A program made the translations under genes and the position numbers. From contig JAJFLF010000229.1 of the NCBI GenBank assembly GCA_021772845.1, positions 1 through 5,025 on the forward strand: a DNA stretch of 5,025 nt, read 5' to 3'. The stretch's first letter is position 1, and every line of letters begins with the position of its first letter. Positions 1 through 5,025 of this stretch are shown piece after piece. The notes under the pieces were generated by a model, which was given only the letters and a program-made list of their open reading frames with translations, made no database searches and was not told the origin of the DNA. Source of the DNA: Mariprofundus sp. (lineage in GTDB: Bacteria > Pseudomonadota > Zetaproteobacteria > Mariprofundales > Mariprofundaceae).

Positions 1-432
1 CCCCCTCCAGGAACGTTCACGACCGAGTTCACCTATATAGCTAGAGACCTTCCTAAGCATCGAAGGTCCATGCATCAAATGCGTATTCACAAGCACCTGA
101 CGATAGGCCTTCTTCACAGCTTTTTGGTCAGAAGTTAGTGGAGTCCCCTCGGCTGACTTCATCGCATCGCAGTAAATGTCGTAGAGATCAAAGTAGCTCT
201 TACTGGAAAATGATTCTAGTAACAGTTCGGCAACTTGGCGATCATGCTCAATGAAAAAGCCCGCAGTCAGATCAATATCATCTCGGCGGAAGTCGATGAT
301 GTCAGCGATGACTGGATAACTACGACTGCATGATACACAGATGACTTCCTCTTCCTCCGCAATCAATGAGGCTCGGCATTGCGGGCAGCAGAGTAGCGAG
401 AGAACATCATCAGGAATTAATTTCCCTTCCAT
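1..432 (-). CDS. Trm112-like zinc-ribbon protein, N-terminal part; probable SAM-dependent methyltransferase
   Basis: An ATG at 432-430, with a near-perfect AAGGAG six bases upstream and only 11 bases after the glycosyltransferase stop, opens a frame of 144 codons. It contains no stop before the window edge. The protein begins MEGKLIPDDVLSLLCCPQC. Cys16 and Cys19 (C-P-Q-C) pair with Cys32 and Cys35 (C-V-S-C), followed by S-Y-P-V-I-A-D-I-I-D-F at 38-48. This is the zinc-ribbon layout of the Trm112/YcaR-like domain, including the 'YPVxxxIxDF' strand after the second Cys pair. Residues 50-144 are helical and charged, with no motif I can name. In many bacterial proteins this ribbon is fused to a class I SAM methyltransferase, whose glycine-rich loop would lie just past residue 144. 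That would make it a second candidate sugar methyltransferase here, but the catalytic domain is not seen, so the enzymatic call is inference. The zinc ribbon itself is well supported. Confidence 0.85.
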   Translation of the reverse strand, partial: MEGKLIPDDVLSLLCCPQCRASLIAEEEEVICVSCSRSYPVIADIIDFRRDDIDLTAGFFIEHDRQVAELLLESFSSKSYFDLYDIYCDAMKSAEGTPLTSDQKAVKKAYRQVLVNTHLMHGPSMLRKVSSYIGELGRERSWRG

Positions 433-438
433 TAAGGA

Positions 439-444
439 CTCCTT
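439..444 (-). promoter_or_regulatory. Ribosome binding site overlapping the glycosyltransferase stop codon
   Basis: The minus strand reads AAGGAG, then six bases (TCCTTA) and the ATG at 432-430. Its first base is also the second A-containing end of the glycosyltransferase TAA stop (446-444), giving the run TAAAGGAG. It is the best Shine-Dalgarno match in the window and shows that the short reading frame running off the left edge is a real gene. Confidence 0.85.
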
Positions 445-1601
445 TATTCCAGATCGCACTTCAGTAAATCAGGTGCGTTTGTTTTGATAAAGAATAGAAA
501 CTCATCACCTTGAAGCGACGACTCAATACTTCCAAACTCATTTTTGTATGATTCTATAGATGATTCATCTAATGCATCATTTGAAAATACTTGCCAAAAC
601 TTCTTCTCTGCTTTTCTTCGTTGATACCACACTGGAATGAACTGAAAATCCTTCAGTCGAATCAATTTCTGTTTGATTTTAAATAAACGGGGAAATCTGT
701 GCCGAAGCATCGTATGCCCAAGCATATGTCTGATATTTTCAGCATAAGCATCAAGAATAGTTTCTCGAAACGCATCAGCGTTAGTGCCACTCTGTCTTTC
801 CATCTCTTTGGCTATTGAATTTGCCATTACACGATAATCTTGTGGAAGTTGACTATGAAGCAAGTGGTACACCCAGTCATGCTTATGATAAGTATTTAAT
901 GAGGTACCTCTTTGTCGAAGGTAGCAAATAATAGAGGGGTCTGCTCTTACTTTGCCTAGGGTAATTGTCCGTAATGCGATATAGAGCTCATGAACGGATA
1001 ATTCTGAAAAGTCGTGTTTTTCAACTTCCTCAAAAATTGTCTGAAGTGCCTGAGTACGGTATACATGATAATAACTAAGTTGAGAGTCAGTTATATTATC
1101 CATAACACGTTCTGATAAAGGTTTATTAGAATTATCAAAACATGGATAGGTATACCCAAATCGGGGGCCAACCAATTGTCCGATCACATTGGCAGATAAC
1201 TCCGAACGAGAATCAATATAAAAATCAGGCACTTTTCCACCGGCGCAAACATATTCTGGATTACTATCCAAATATGAAATACTTTGCTGGATTCCTGTTA
1301 AAATTGGGAAGTCATCATTATCTGCAATCATCACATAGCTAGTTCGAACTTTTTGTGCCGCATCTACACATTTGCGATAAAAATCCTTAAATGTCAGATC
1401 AGAGTAACGATGGTACTCGAAACTCAGGTTTTTAAATGTGTCAGAATCAGATAGTAAGCTGTCTATCACTGGGTAAACTTCACCGTCTGCAATGATTATA
1501 TGGTAAGGGAAACCAATACGGTCAGCATGCCAGAGCCAACGCAGTGTATGCAATGGCCTCCCCTTAAGAGGGAGGATAATAGTCAAATCACTTTTGTTCA
1601 T
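444..1601 (-). CDS. GT-A type family 2-like glycosyltransferase
   Basis: With this start the protein has 385 residues. It opens with a GT-A nucleotide-binding strand, S-D-L-T-I-I-L-P-L-K-G-R-P at 4-16, then H-I-I-I-A-D-G at 34-40 and Y-V-M-I-A-D-N-D-D-F at 89-98. The D-N-D-D at 94-97 is the likely DxD metal and sugar-nucleotide motif. The middle holds a conserved-looking H-E-L-Y (204-207) and I-C-Y-L-R-Q-R-G-T-S-L (225-235). The C-terminal third (about 240-385) is helical, basic and not a domain I recognise. No membrane segment or signal peptide is evident, so it probably acts on the cytoplasmic face, adding one sugar to a lipid-linked glycan. It resembles a poorly characterised bacterial group labelled 'TIGR00180 family glycosyltransferase' in protein databases, recalled and not checked. 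The start is uncertain. Candidates are ATG 1601, ATG 1619 and TTG 1658, none with a good ribosome binding site; 1601 is chosen because the GT-A fold then begins five residues in. The gene looks more AT-rich than the genes upstream. Confidence 0.85.
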   Translation of the reverse strand: MNKSDLTIILPLKGRPLHTLRWLWHADRIGFPYHIIIADGEVYPVIDSLLSDSDTFKNLSFEYHRYSDLTFKDFYRKCVDAAQKVRTSYVMIADNDDFPILTGIQQSISYLDSNPEYVCAGGKVPDFYIDSRSELSANVIGQLVGPRFGYTYPCFDNSNKPLSERVMDNITDSQLSYYHVYRTQALQTIFEEVEKHDFSELSVHELYIALRTITLGKVRADPSIICYLRQRGTSLNTYHKHDWVYHLLHSQLPQDYRVMANSIAKEMERQSGTNADAFRETILDAYAENIRHMLGHTMLRHRFPRLFKIKQKLIRLKDFQFIPVWYQRRKAEKKFWQVFSNDALDESSIESYKNEFGSIESSLQGDEFLFFIKTNAPDLLKCDLE

Positions 1602-1663
1602 TGGTACAGCCAGAAACATATAGGTAGCTAGATTGTAGTTTCTTAATACGCTTCTCAAGCGAT

Positions 1664-2629
1664 CTAATCAACAAGCCCTCCCATTTGCCCACATCTTCTA
1701 TTCGCTCTCCGCAAAAGCTCGATCGTACACCCTACACCTTGCTGTAAATCTCCAGAAAATGAAAACCCCTTGGACGTAAAACGTTCACACGACACTTCGT
1801 ATGAGAGCTGATTCATGATTTTGTTATCAACGAAGTTAATTTCCAGCGAAGGTACAAAACAGCGAATGGATTCTACAACCTCTCGCACTGTCGCATTCAA
1901 TGTAAGCACATTGTAAACACGGCCATCAAACAGCTCTTTGCGTATAACATGTGCAAAGGCTTCGCATGCATCCTTCAGATCAAGGTATGGTCGTTTCTGG
2001 TCGTAGGCTGTACTCCAAACCGAAATGGATTGCCCCATAGCAGCCTGCCAGCAGAACTTGTTAACAGCCGTGTGAAAACGCATCCCCGGAGATGTCCCAA
2101 AGATCGTCCCAAAACGGAAAATCACAGCTTTTAAGCCTTGCTCATTGACAAGATGCTGAACGAGCCGCTCTTCCTTAAGCTTAGTGGTCGCGTAAGGACT
2201 TTGCGGTTGAAGCTCAGCTTCACTGCAATCTTCATCCACTACATCAGCCTGAGTACCATAGACACTGGTTGAAGAGAGGGTAATTAATTTTACTCCAAAT
2301 TCTGTACATGCTTCAGCCACTCTTTTTGTTGCATTAAAGTTATTCTGTTCAACCTTATCAGCTTTACCAAAACTTCCGGCAGCATCAGTTATGGCGGCCA
2401 GATGAATAACGACATCTACCCCTTCTAATAAAGGCGATAAGTCCACCTTTGTGATATCCGCCTCAATGAACTTATAGCTCCCCTCTTTTGGCAGGTCATA
2501 CAATGAGCAGTATCTCTGTGTCATCATATTATCTACCATTACAATCTCACAGTCTGGGAATGAAACTGGTAACTCCCTGATAAGGCGGGAGCCAATATGG
2601 CCAAGTGCACCGGTAACTAAAATCTTCAT
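1664..2629 (-). CDS. Extended SDR NAD(P)-dependent sugar epimerase/reductase
   Basis: This 321-residue protein is of the normal size for extended short-chain dehydrogenases acting on nucleotide sugars. M-K-I-L-V-T-G-A-L-G-H-I-G-S at 1-14 is the GxxGxxG dinucleotide-binding loop. Asp33 in M-V-D-N and Asp58 in E-A-D-I-T suggest NAD rather than NADP. H-L-A-A-I follows at 76-80. The catalytic set is L-S-S-T-S-V-Y-G at 118-125 (Ser120/Thr121) plus Y-A-T-T-K at 146-150 (Tyr146, Lys150). R-F-G-T-I-F-G at 172-178 and R-P-Y-L-D-L-K-D-A at 213-221 line the sugar pocket in relatives. The Asp-Glu pair typical of 4,6-dehydratases before V-Y-G is absent, which favours an epimerase or 4-reductase over an RmlB-type enzyme. 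The frame is open up to 2662, but the ATG at 2629 is chosen: it places the Rossmann strand at the N-terminus, forms an ATGA junction with the methyltransferase stop, and has GAGG eight bases upstream. The substrate is not identifiable. Confidence 0.9.
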   Translation of the reverse strand: MKILVTGALGHIGSRLIRELPVSFPDCEIVMVDNMMTQRYCSLYDLPKEGSYKFIEADITKVDLSPLLEGVDVVIHLAAITDAAGSFGKADKVEQNNFNATKRVAEACTEFGVKLITLSSTSVYGTQADVVDEDCSEAELQPQSPYATTKLKEERLVQHLVNEQGLKAVIFRFGTIFGTSPGMRFHTAVNKFCWQAAMGQSISVWSTAYDQKRPYLDLKDACEAFAHVIRKELFDGRVYNVLTLNATVREVVESIRCFVPSLEINFVDNKIMNQLSYEVSCERFTSKGFSFSGDLQQGVGCTIELLRRANRRCGQMGGLVD

Positions 2630-3399
2630 TTGACAGCCCTCAGGTATCCGCCTGGATGGCATGAGAGAAGCAATCGCTGATCAATCTTCTCATCCACCTC
2701 AAATCGATCACTCTCTGAGAGAAATTCTTTAACGGCTGTTGCGGGATTGTTGCCTGGCCCCCAAGGACGTGTGCGGTGCATCTGTTCTGGTATGCGCTCC
2801 ACAACGGTATCTCCACAAATGAGATACTGTCCTTTCTCAATAAACGGTGCATAACAGCGAAGCTCATTAAGAACATGCTCATGGGTATGAAAGGAATCGA
2901 GGATGACTAACACCTTTCGAGAGCCTCCCAGCAATGCTTTTACCTGAGCTAGTGTATCAGCAGAGGTACTGGGGCCTTCAATGAGTTCGAGGCGCTCTGA
3001 TAACTTCCCGTGGCTTGCCAAACGCTTCCGTAAATCATCCGGAATAAAGATATCTATTCCAATCACTTTCTCACCACCCAGAATTTCTAGTAGCATGGAA
3101 TAAAAAAGCATTCCGCCACCCCAAGCTACCCCCACTTCAATAATGAATTCCGGCTTGGTACGCCAAATAATGTCCTGTATTGCAAACATATCTTGCGGAA
3201 GGTTAAGAAGCGACTCACCAAACCAGGAGCCTTGATGTATCCAACGGTGGTGGTCTGCCTCAACGAGAACATCAAGTGCTTTGTCCTGGAGTTCTTTATC
3301 AAGGCTCATTTCATGAGCAGCCTGCTCATTAATTTGCAGGAATTCTTCTTTTGTAACGATGGTTTTTGCCTTGTGCGCTTCTACTGACTGGTCTTCCAT
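2626..3399 (-). CDS. CmcI-like (cephalosporin hydroxylase family) SAM-dependent methyltransferase
   Basis: This 257-residue protein belongs to the CmcI/rhamnosyl O-methyltransferase family. The family is named for cephalosporin biosynthesis, but many members in polysaccharide loci are thought to methylate sugar hydroxyls. The Rossmann core starts at F-I-I-E-V-G-V-A-W-G-G-G (85-96), the glycine-rich SAM loop. It continues with V-I-G-I-D-I at 112-117, where Asp116 should contact the SAM ribose, then E-G-P-S-T-S (141-146), V-L-V-I-L-D-S-F-H-T-H-E-H (163-175) and L-I-C-G-D-T (193-198). Asp168 and Asp197 are candidate metal ligands by analogy with CmcI. R-P-W-G-P-G-N-N-P at 211-219 and the C-terminal H-P-G-G-Y-L-R are also family-like. 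The first 80 residues are a helical, charged N-terminal part. There is no signal peptide, so it should be cytoplasmic. The start at 3399 is supported by the TAATG overlap and by upstream AGGG and GGGAGG. The stop overlaps the SDR start by four bases. The family is firm; the methyl acceptor is unknown. Confidence 0.88.
   Translation of the reverse strand: MEDQSVEAHKAKTIVTKEEFLQINEQAAHEMSLDKELQDKALDVLVEADHHRWIHQGSWFGESLLNLPQDMFAIQDIIWRTKPEFIIEVGVAWGGGMLFYSMLLEILGGEKVIGIDIFIPDDLRKRLASHGKLSERLELIEGPSTSADTLAQVKALLGGSRKVLVILDSFHTHEHVLNELRCYAPFIEKGQYLICGDTVVERIPEQMHRTRPWGPGNNPATAVKEFLSESDRFEVDEKIDQRLLLSCHPGGYLRAVK
2638..2641 (-). promoter_or_regulatory. Ribosome binding site that sets the SDR start
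   Basis: The minus strand reads GAGG (within TGAGGG) eight bases before the ATG at 2629-2627. The site lies inside the last codons of the methyltransferase gene, as expected for translational coupling. It supports trimming 11 residues from the longest open frame, which begins at 2662. Confidence 0.7.
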
Positions 3400-3806
3400 T
3401 ATGATTCCCTACCTCCCACGAAGTTTTTAAACTCTTTATAGTCTCTAATGTAATCATCGGCCTCATAGCCGCGGTTGCATAACACCATCAAAACGGTGTT
3501 TTTCTCCAGATACGCCTCCTGAGCCCAAATACCGGGAGGAACCAACAAACCTGCGCCCATATTGTCAAGAAGGTGCTGGGTAACAACCGATCCGTCATCG
3601 CAGCTGACCCGAATTTTTCCAGAGACGCAAACCAGCAGTTGCGAGCATTGCCTGTGCGCATGATCGCCTCGCAAATCGCCTCCCTTGGCTGATACCGTAA
3701 ACACACGCCGGATATCGAAAGGAACGTCTTTACCGCTCTCATACACACAGAGTTCCCCATTAGGATCTTCATGCCTGTTGAAATGGATTGCAGTCACGGT
3801 GGTCAT
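3399..3806 (-). CDS. FdtA/QdtA-type cupin, probable dTDP-4-keto-6-deoxyhexose 3,4-ketoisomerase
   Basis: This 135-residue single-domain cupin matches the size of the FdtA/QdtA (WxcM-like) sugar 3,4-ketoisomerases. They convert dTDP-4-keto-6-deoxyglucose to a 3-keto isomer before C3 amination. The core reads R-R-V-F-T-V at 33-38, G-G-D-L-R-G-D-H-A-H at 42-51, Q-L-L-V-C-V-S-G-K-I at 56-65, L-V-P-P-G-I-W-A at 88-95 and D-Y-I-R-D-Y at 118-123. His49 and His51 fall where the FdtA/QdtA active-site histidines are described, on a short cupin barrel. The frame stays open up to an ATG at 3884, but the start at 3806 (MTTVTAIHF) is chosen for two reasons. It has an AGGAG eight bases upstream, and the longer form adds 26 residues foreign to the family and would overlap the aminotransferase by 41 bases. 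Its TAA stop shares a base with the next ATG (TAATG). Whether the product has the galacto (FdtA) or gluco (QdtA) configuration cannot be read from sequence, so no symbol is given. Confidence 0.88.
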   Translation of the reverse strand: MTTVTAIHFNRHEDPNGELCVYESGKDVPFDIRRVFTVSAKGGDLRGDHAHRQCSQLLVCVSGKIRVSCDDGSVVTQHLLDNMGAGLLVPPGIWAQEAYLEKNTVLMVLCNRGYEADDYIRDYKEFKNFVGGRES

Positions 3807-3814
3807 ATTGACAG

Positions 3815-3819
3815 CTCCT
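3815..3819 (-). promoter_or_regulatory. Ribosome binding site that sets the cupin start
   Basis: The minus strand reads AGGAG here, followed by eight bases (CTGTCAAT) and the ATG at 3806-3804. It sits in the 37-base gap after the aminotransferase stop (TAG, 3846-3844). It is the strongest Shine-Dalgarno match near either possible start. The upstream ATG at 3884 has only a weaker AGGA, five bases before it, inside the aminotransferase coding region. Confidence 0.8.
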
Positions 3820-3843
3820 GAAATAGCTTTCGTAAAATCAAAA

Positions 3844-4959
3844 CTAAACTCCCAGCATGGTGTGAATACCTTTCGATACCACATCCAGATCCTGATCCGT
3901 TAGATTAAGGGCACAGGGAAGATTGATTCCGTGCTCAGAAGTATCGTAGGCCACAGGGTTATTTTTCCTCCCCTCCACCTCCCTGCCTGGGTAGGCAGGT
4001 AGAGAACTCAAAGGGTAGAAAAATGGTCGTGTAGGCACCCCAAGTTTTGGAAGCTCACCTAGCGCCTGATCGCGTGTCATTCCATGCGACTTGCCGAAAA
4101 CCAGGGCCGTTGCCCAAGCACCGTTCGTTATATGCTCCGGCTCCGGATTCAACAGGATATCAGGGATATCGGCCAGCCGGTCACAAAACCCCTGCCATAT
4201 CCAGCGCTTCTTTCCGACCAATTCGTCAATGCGTTGTAGTTGTGCATAGCCCAGCGCCGCCTGCACGTTGAACGGCATATACTTGAAAGTGACCTCAATA
4301 TTGTAATAAGTGCCCGGTTCACGACCATGGTCTCGCAAGAATTTACATCTTTGATAAAGGTTTTCATCATCGAGCAATAGAATCCCACCTTCTCCGGTAG
4401 AGATAGTTTTGGTGCGATGAAAACTGAATGTAGAGCCAATGCCGAACTTGCCTGCGCGGGTGCCTTTGTAAACAGACCCCACTGCCTCAGCAGCATCCTC
4501 GATCATGATAATGCCACGCTGGTCGCAAAGTTCCTTAATCGCATCCCAATCCGGCATATTGCCAAATAAATCAACTACAATCACCGCTTTGGTGCGTGGT
4601 GTGATGACTCGAGCTATCGTTTCCGGCGTCAGACACCAATGGATGGGGTCAATGTCAGCAAAAACCGTCGTAGCACGTTGATAAGTTACGCATGCAGCTG
4701 AGCCTATCCAGGTACAATCGGGAACAATTACTTCATCACCTTCACCGACGTCCAAACCCGCCAACAACAAGTGCAGCGCAGTTGTGCAGTTGGGTGTCAT
4801 CAGTGCATGTTTGCGATCATGATACTCAGCAAATTCAGCCTCAAATGTCTCCACGTAATGGTAGGCCTGCTTGCCGTACCAACCATTCCTGACTGCATCG
4901 AGAACGGTACGCTCCTCAAGTTCTGTCATCCATGGCCCTGCCATATTAATATCACTCAT
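3844..4959 (-). CDS. DegT/DnrJ/EryC1/StrS family PLP-dependent sugar aminotransferase
   Basis: The 371-residue protein has the usual length for fold-type I aminotransferases that convert a keto-deoxyhexose nucleotide to an amino sugar nucleotide, using PLP and normally glutamate as amino donor. Visible family marks are: G-E-G-D-E-V-I-V-P at 72-80; T-P-R-T-K-A-V-I at 120-127; E-D-A-A-E-A at 154-159, with Asp155 expected to hold the PLP ring nitrogen; S-F-H-R-T-K-T-I-S-T-G-E-G-G at 179-192, where Lys184 should form the Schiff base; Y-M-P-F-N-V-Q-A-A-L-G at 227-237; and G-V-P-T-R-P-F-F-Y-P-L at 307-317. Nothing key is missing. The ATG at 4959-4957 is supported by its ATGA overlap with the preceding acyltransferase. 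The EDAAEA and SFHxTKTISTGEGG sequences resemble perosamine-type 4-aminotransferases more than FdtB-type 3-aminotransferases, yet the next gene is an FdtA-like isomerase. The family is certain, but the substrate and C3 versus C4 amination are open. Confidence 0.95.
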   Translation of the reverse strand: MSDINMAGPWMTELEERTVLDAVRNGWYGKQAYHYVETFEAEFAEYHDRKHALMTPNCTTALHLLLAGLDVGEGDEVIVPDCTWIGSAACVTYQRATTVFADIDPIHWCLTPETIARVITPRTKAVIVVDLFGNMPDWDAIKELCDQRGIIMIEDAAEAVGSVYKGTRAGKFGIGSTFSFHRTKTISTGEGGILLLDDENLYQRCKFLRDHGREPGTYYNIEVTFKYMPFNVQAALGYAQLQRIDELVGKKRWIWQGFCDRLADIPDILLNPEPEHITNGAWATALVFGKSHGMTRDQALGELPKLGVPTRPFFYPLSSLPAYPGREVEGRKNNPVAYDTSEHGINLPCALNLTDQDLDVVSKGIHTMLGV

Positions 4960-5025
4960 ATTTTGTTCTCACTTATCACTTTTGCAGGCACCCCGACCGC
5001 AACTACATTGCTGGGAATATCCGTC
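4956..5025 (-). CDS. Hexapeptide-repeat (left-handed beta-helix) acyltransferase, C-terminal end only
   Basis: This is the 3' end of a gene that begins beyond the right edge of the window. The minus strand, read from base 5024, gives 22 codons and a TGA stop. The peptide begins TDIPSNVVAVGVPAKVI and ends SENKI. The stretch I-P-x-N-V-V-A-x-G-V-P-A-K-V-I is the typical closing coil of left-handed beta-helix acyltransferases, where a short 'VGxPAKxI' sequence ends the hexapeptide helix. Family members transfer an acyl group, usually acetyl from acetyl-CoA, to an amino or hydroxyl group of a sugar or sugar nucleotide in the cytoplasm. The TGA stop overlaps the ATG of the aminotransferase in an ATGA junction, so the two are probably translationally coupled. 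That suggests N-acylation of the amino sugar made next door. The acceptor and catalytic residues are outside the window, and an O-acetyltransferase is an equally possible reading. Confidence 0.8.
   Translation of the reverse strand, partial: TDIPSNVVAVGVPAKVISENKI

Noticed and set aside
1142..1342. Plus-strand open frame of 66 codons
   Set aside because: It is wholly antisense to the glycosyltransferase, has no recognisable protein features, and reads like a shadow frame. The same applies to plus-strand frames at 1949-2134, 3193-3387, 3685-3903, 4047-4271 and 4692-4892.
1649..1661. Small hairpin CGCTT-GAG-AAGCG just after the SDR stop codon
   Set aside because: The stem has only five base pairs and no following T-run on the minus strand, so it is too weak for an intrinsic terminator. 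The downstream gene continues the operon.
3807..3843. Possible promoter in the gap between aminotransferase and cupin
   Set aside because: The gap is only 37 bases and is mostly taken up by the cupin ribosome binding site. No convincing -10/-35 pair is visible.
3982..3999. Perfect 7-base inverted repeat (CCTGCCT / AGGCAGG) with a 4-base loop
   Set aside because: It lies inside the aminotransferase coding region (around the L-P-A-Y-P-G-R codons), has no T-run after it, and the encoded residues are plausible for the family. A transcription terminator there would cut the gene.
4149..4496. Minus-strand 115-codon frame inside the aminotransferase
   Set aside because: It lies out of frame within a gene with clear family motifs, and its product has no motif. 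The minus-strand frames at 2640-2882 and 3488-3772 are rejected on the same ground.
1..5025. CRISPR arrays, tRNA or rRNA genes, insertion sequences, attachment sites
   Set aside because: No spaced direct repeats, RNA gene signatures, transposase motifs or terminal inverted repeats were seen on either strand. The window is almost entirely protein-coding on the minus strand.

Overview
This window lies inside a bacterial polysaccharide biosynthesis locus, of the kind that builds O-antigen, capsule, exopolysaccharide or a protein-linked glycan. All seven recognisable genes are on the minus strand, so the transcription order is from high to low coordinates. Compact operon packing, Shine-Dalgarno sequences and the protein families point to a Gram-negative bacterium, probably a proteobacterium. 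Base composition is moderate and uneven, and I cannot name a genus.

Layout in transcription order: (1) the last 22 codons of a left-handed beta-helix (hexapeptide repeat) acyltransferase, 5025-4956; (2) a complete DegT/DnrJ/EryC1/StrS family PLP-dependent sugar aminotransferase, 4959-3844; (3) a small FdtA/QdtA-type cupin, probably a dTDP-4-keto-6-deoxyhexose 3,4-ketoisomerase, 3806-3399; (4) a CmcI-like (cephalosporin hydroxylase family) SAM-dependent methyltransferase, 3399-2626; (5) an extended SDR NAD(P)-dependent sugar epimerase/reductase, 2629-1664; (6) a GT-A type glycosyltransferase, about 1601-444; (7) the first 144 codons of a protein with an N-terminal Trm112-like zinc ribbon, probably a SAM-dependent methyltransferase continuing off the left edge, 432-1. 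No non-coding stretch exceeds about 62 bases, and I see no internal promoter or terminator.

The junctions show that this is one co-translated unit. Genes 1/2 and 4/5 share ATGA stop-start overlaps, genes 3/4 share TAATG, and the ribosome binding site of gene 7 overlaps the stop codon of gene 6. These junctions, with ribosome binding sites, also fix two starts that the longest open frames place too far upstream (genes 3 and 5).

Working model (inference): genes 1-3 supply an acylated amino-deoxyhexose. A ketoisomerase, an aminotransferase and an acyltransferase are the classic set for 3-acetamido-3,6-dideoxyhexoses such as Fuc3NAc or Qui3NAc. Genes 4, 5 and 7 would further tailor a sugar by methylation and by epimerisation or reduction, and gene 6 would transfer a sugar to the growing glycan. 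One point does not fit neatly: the aminotransferase active-site region looks more like the 4-amino (perosamine-type) branch than the usual 3-aminotransferase (FdtB/QdtB) branch. The exact sugar is therefore unresolved.
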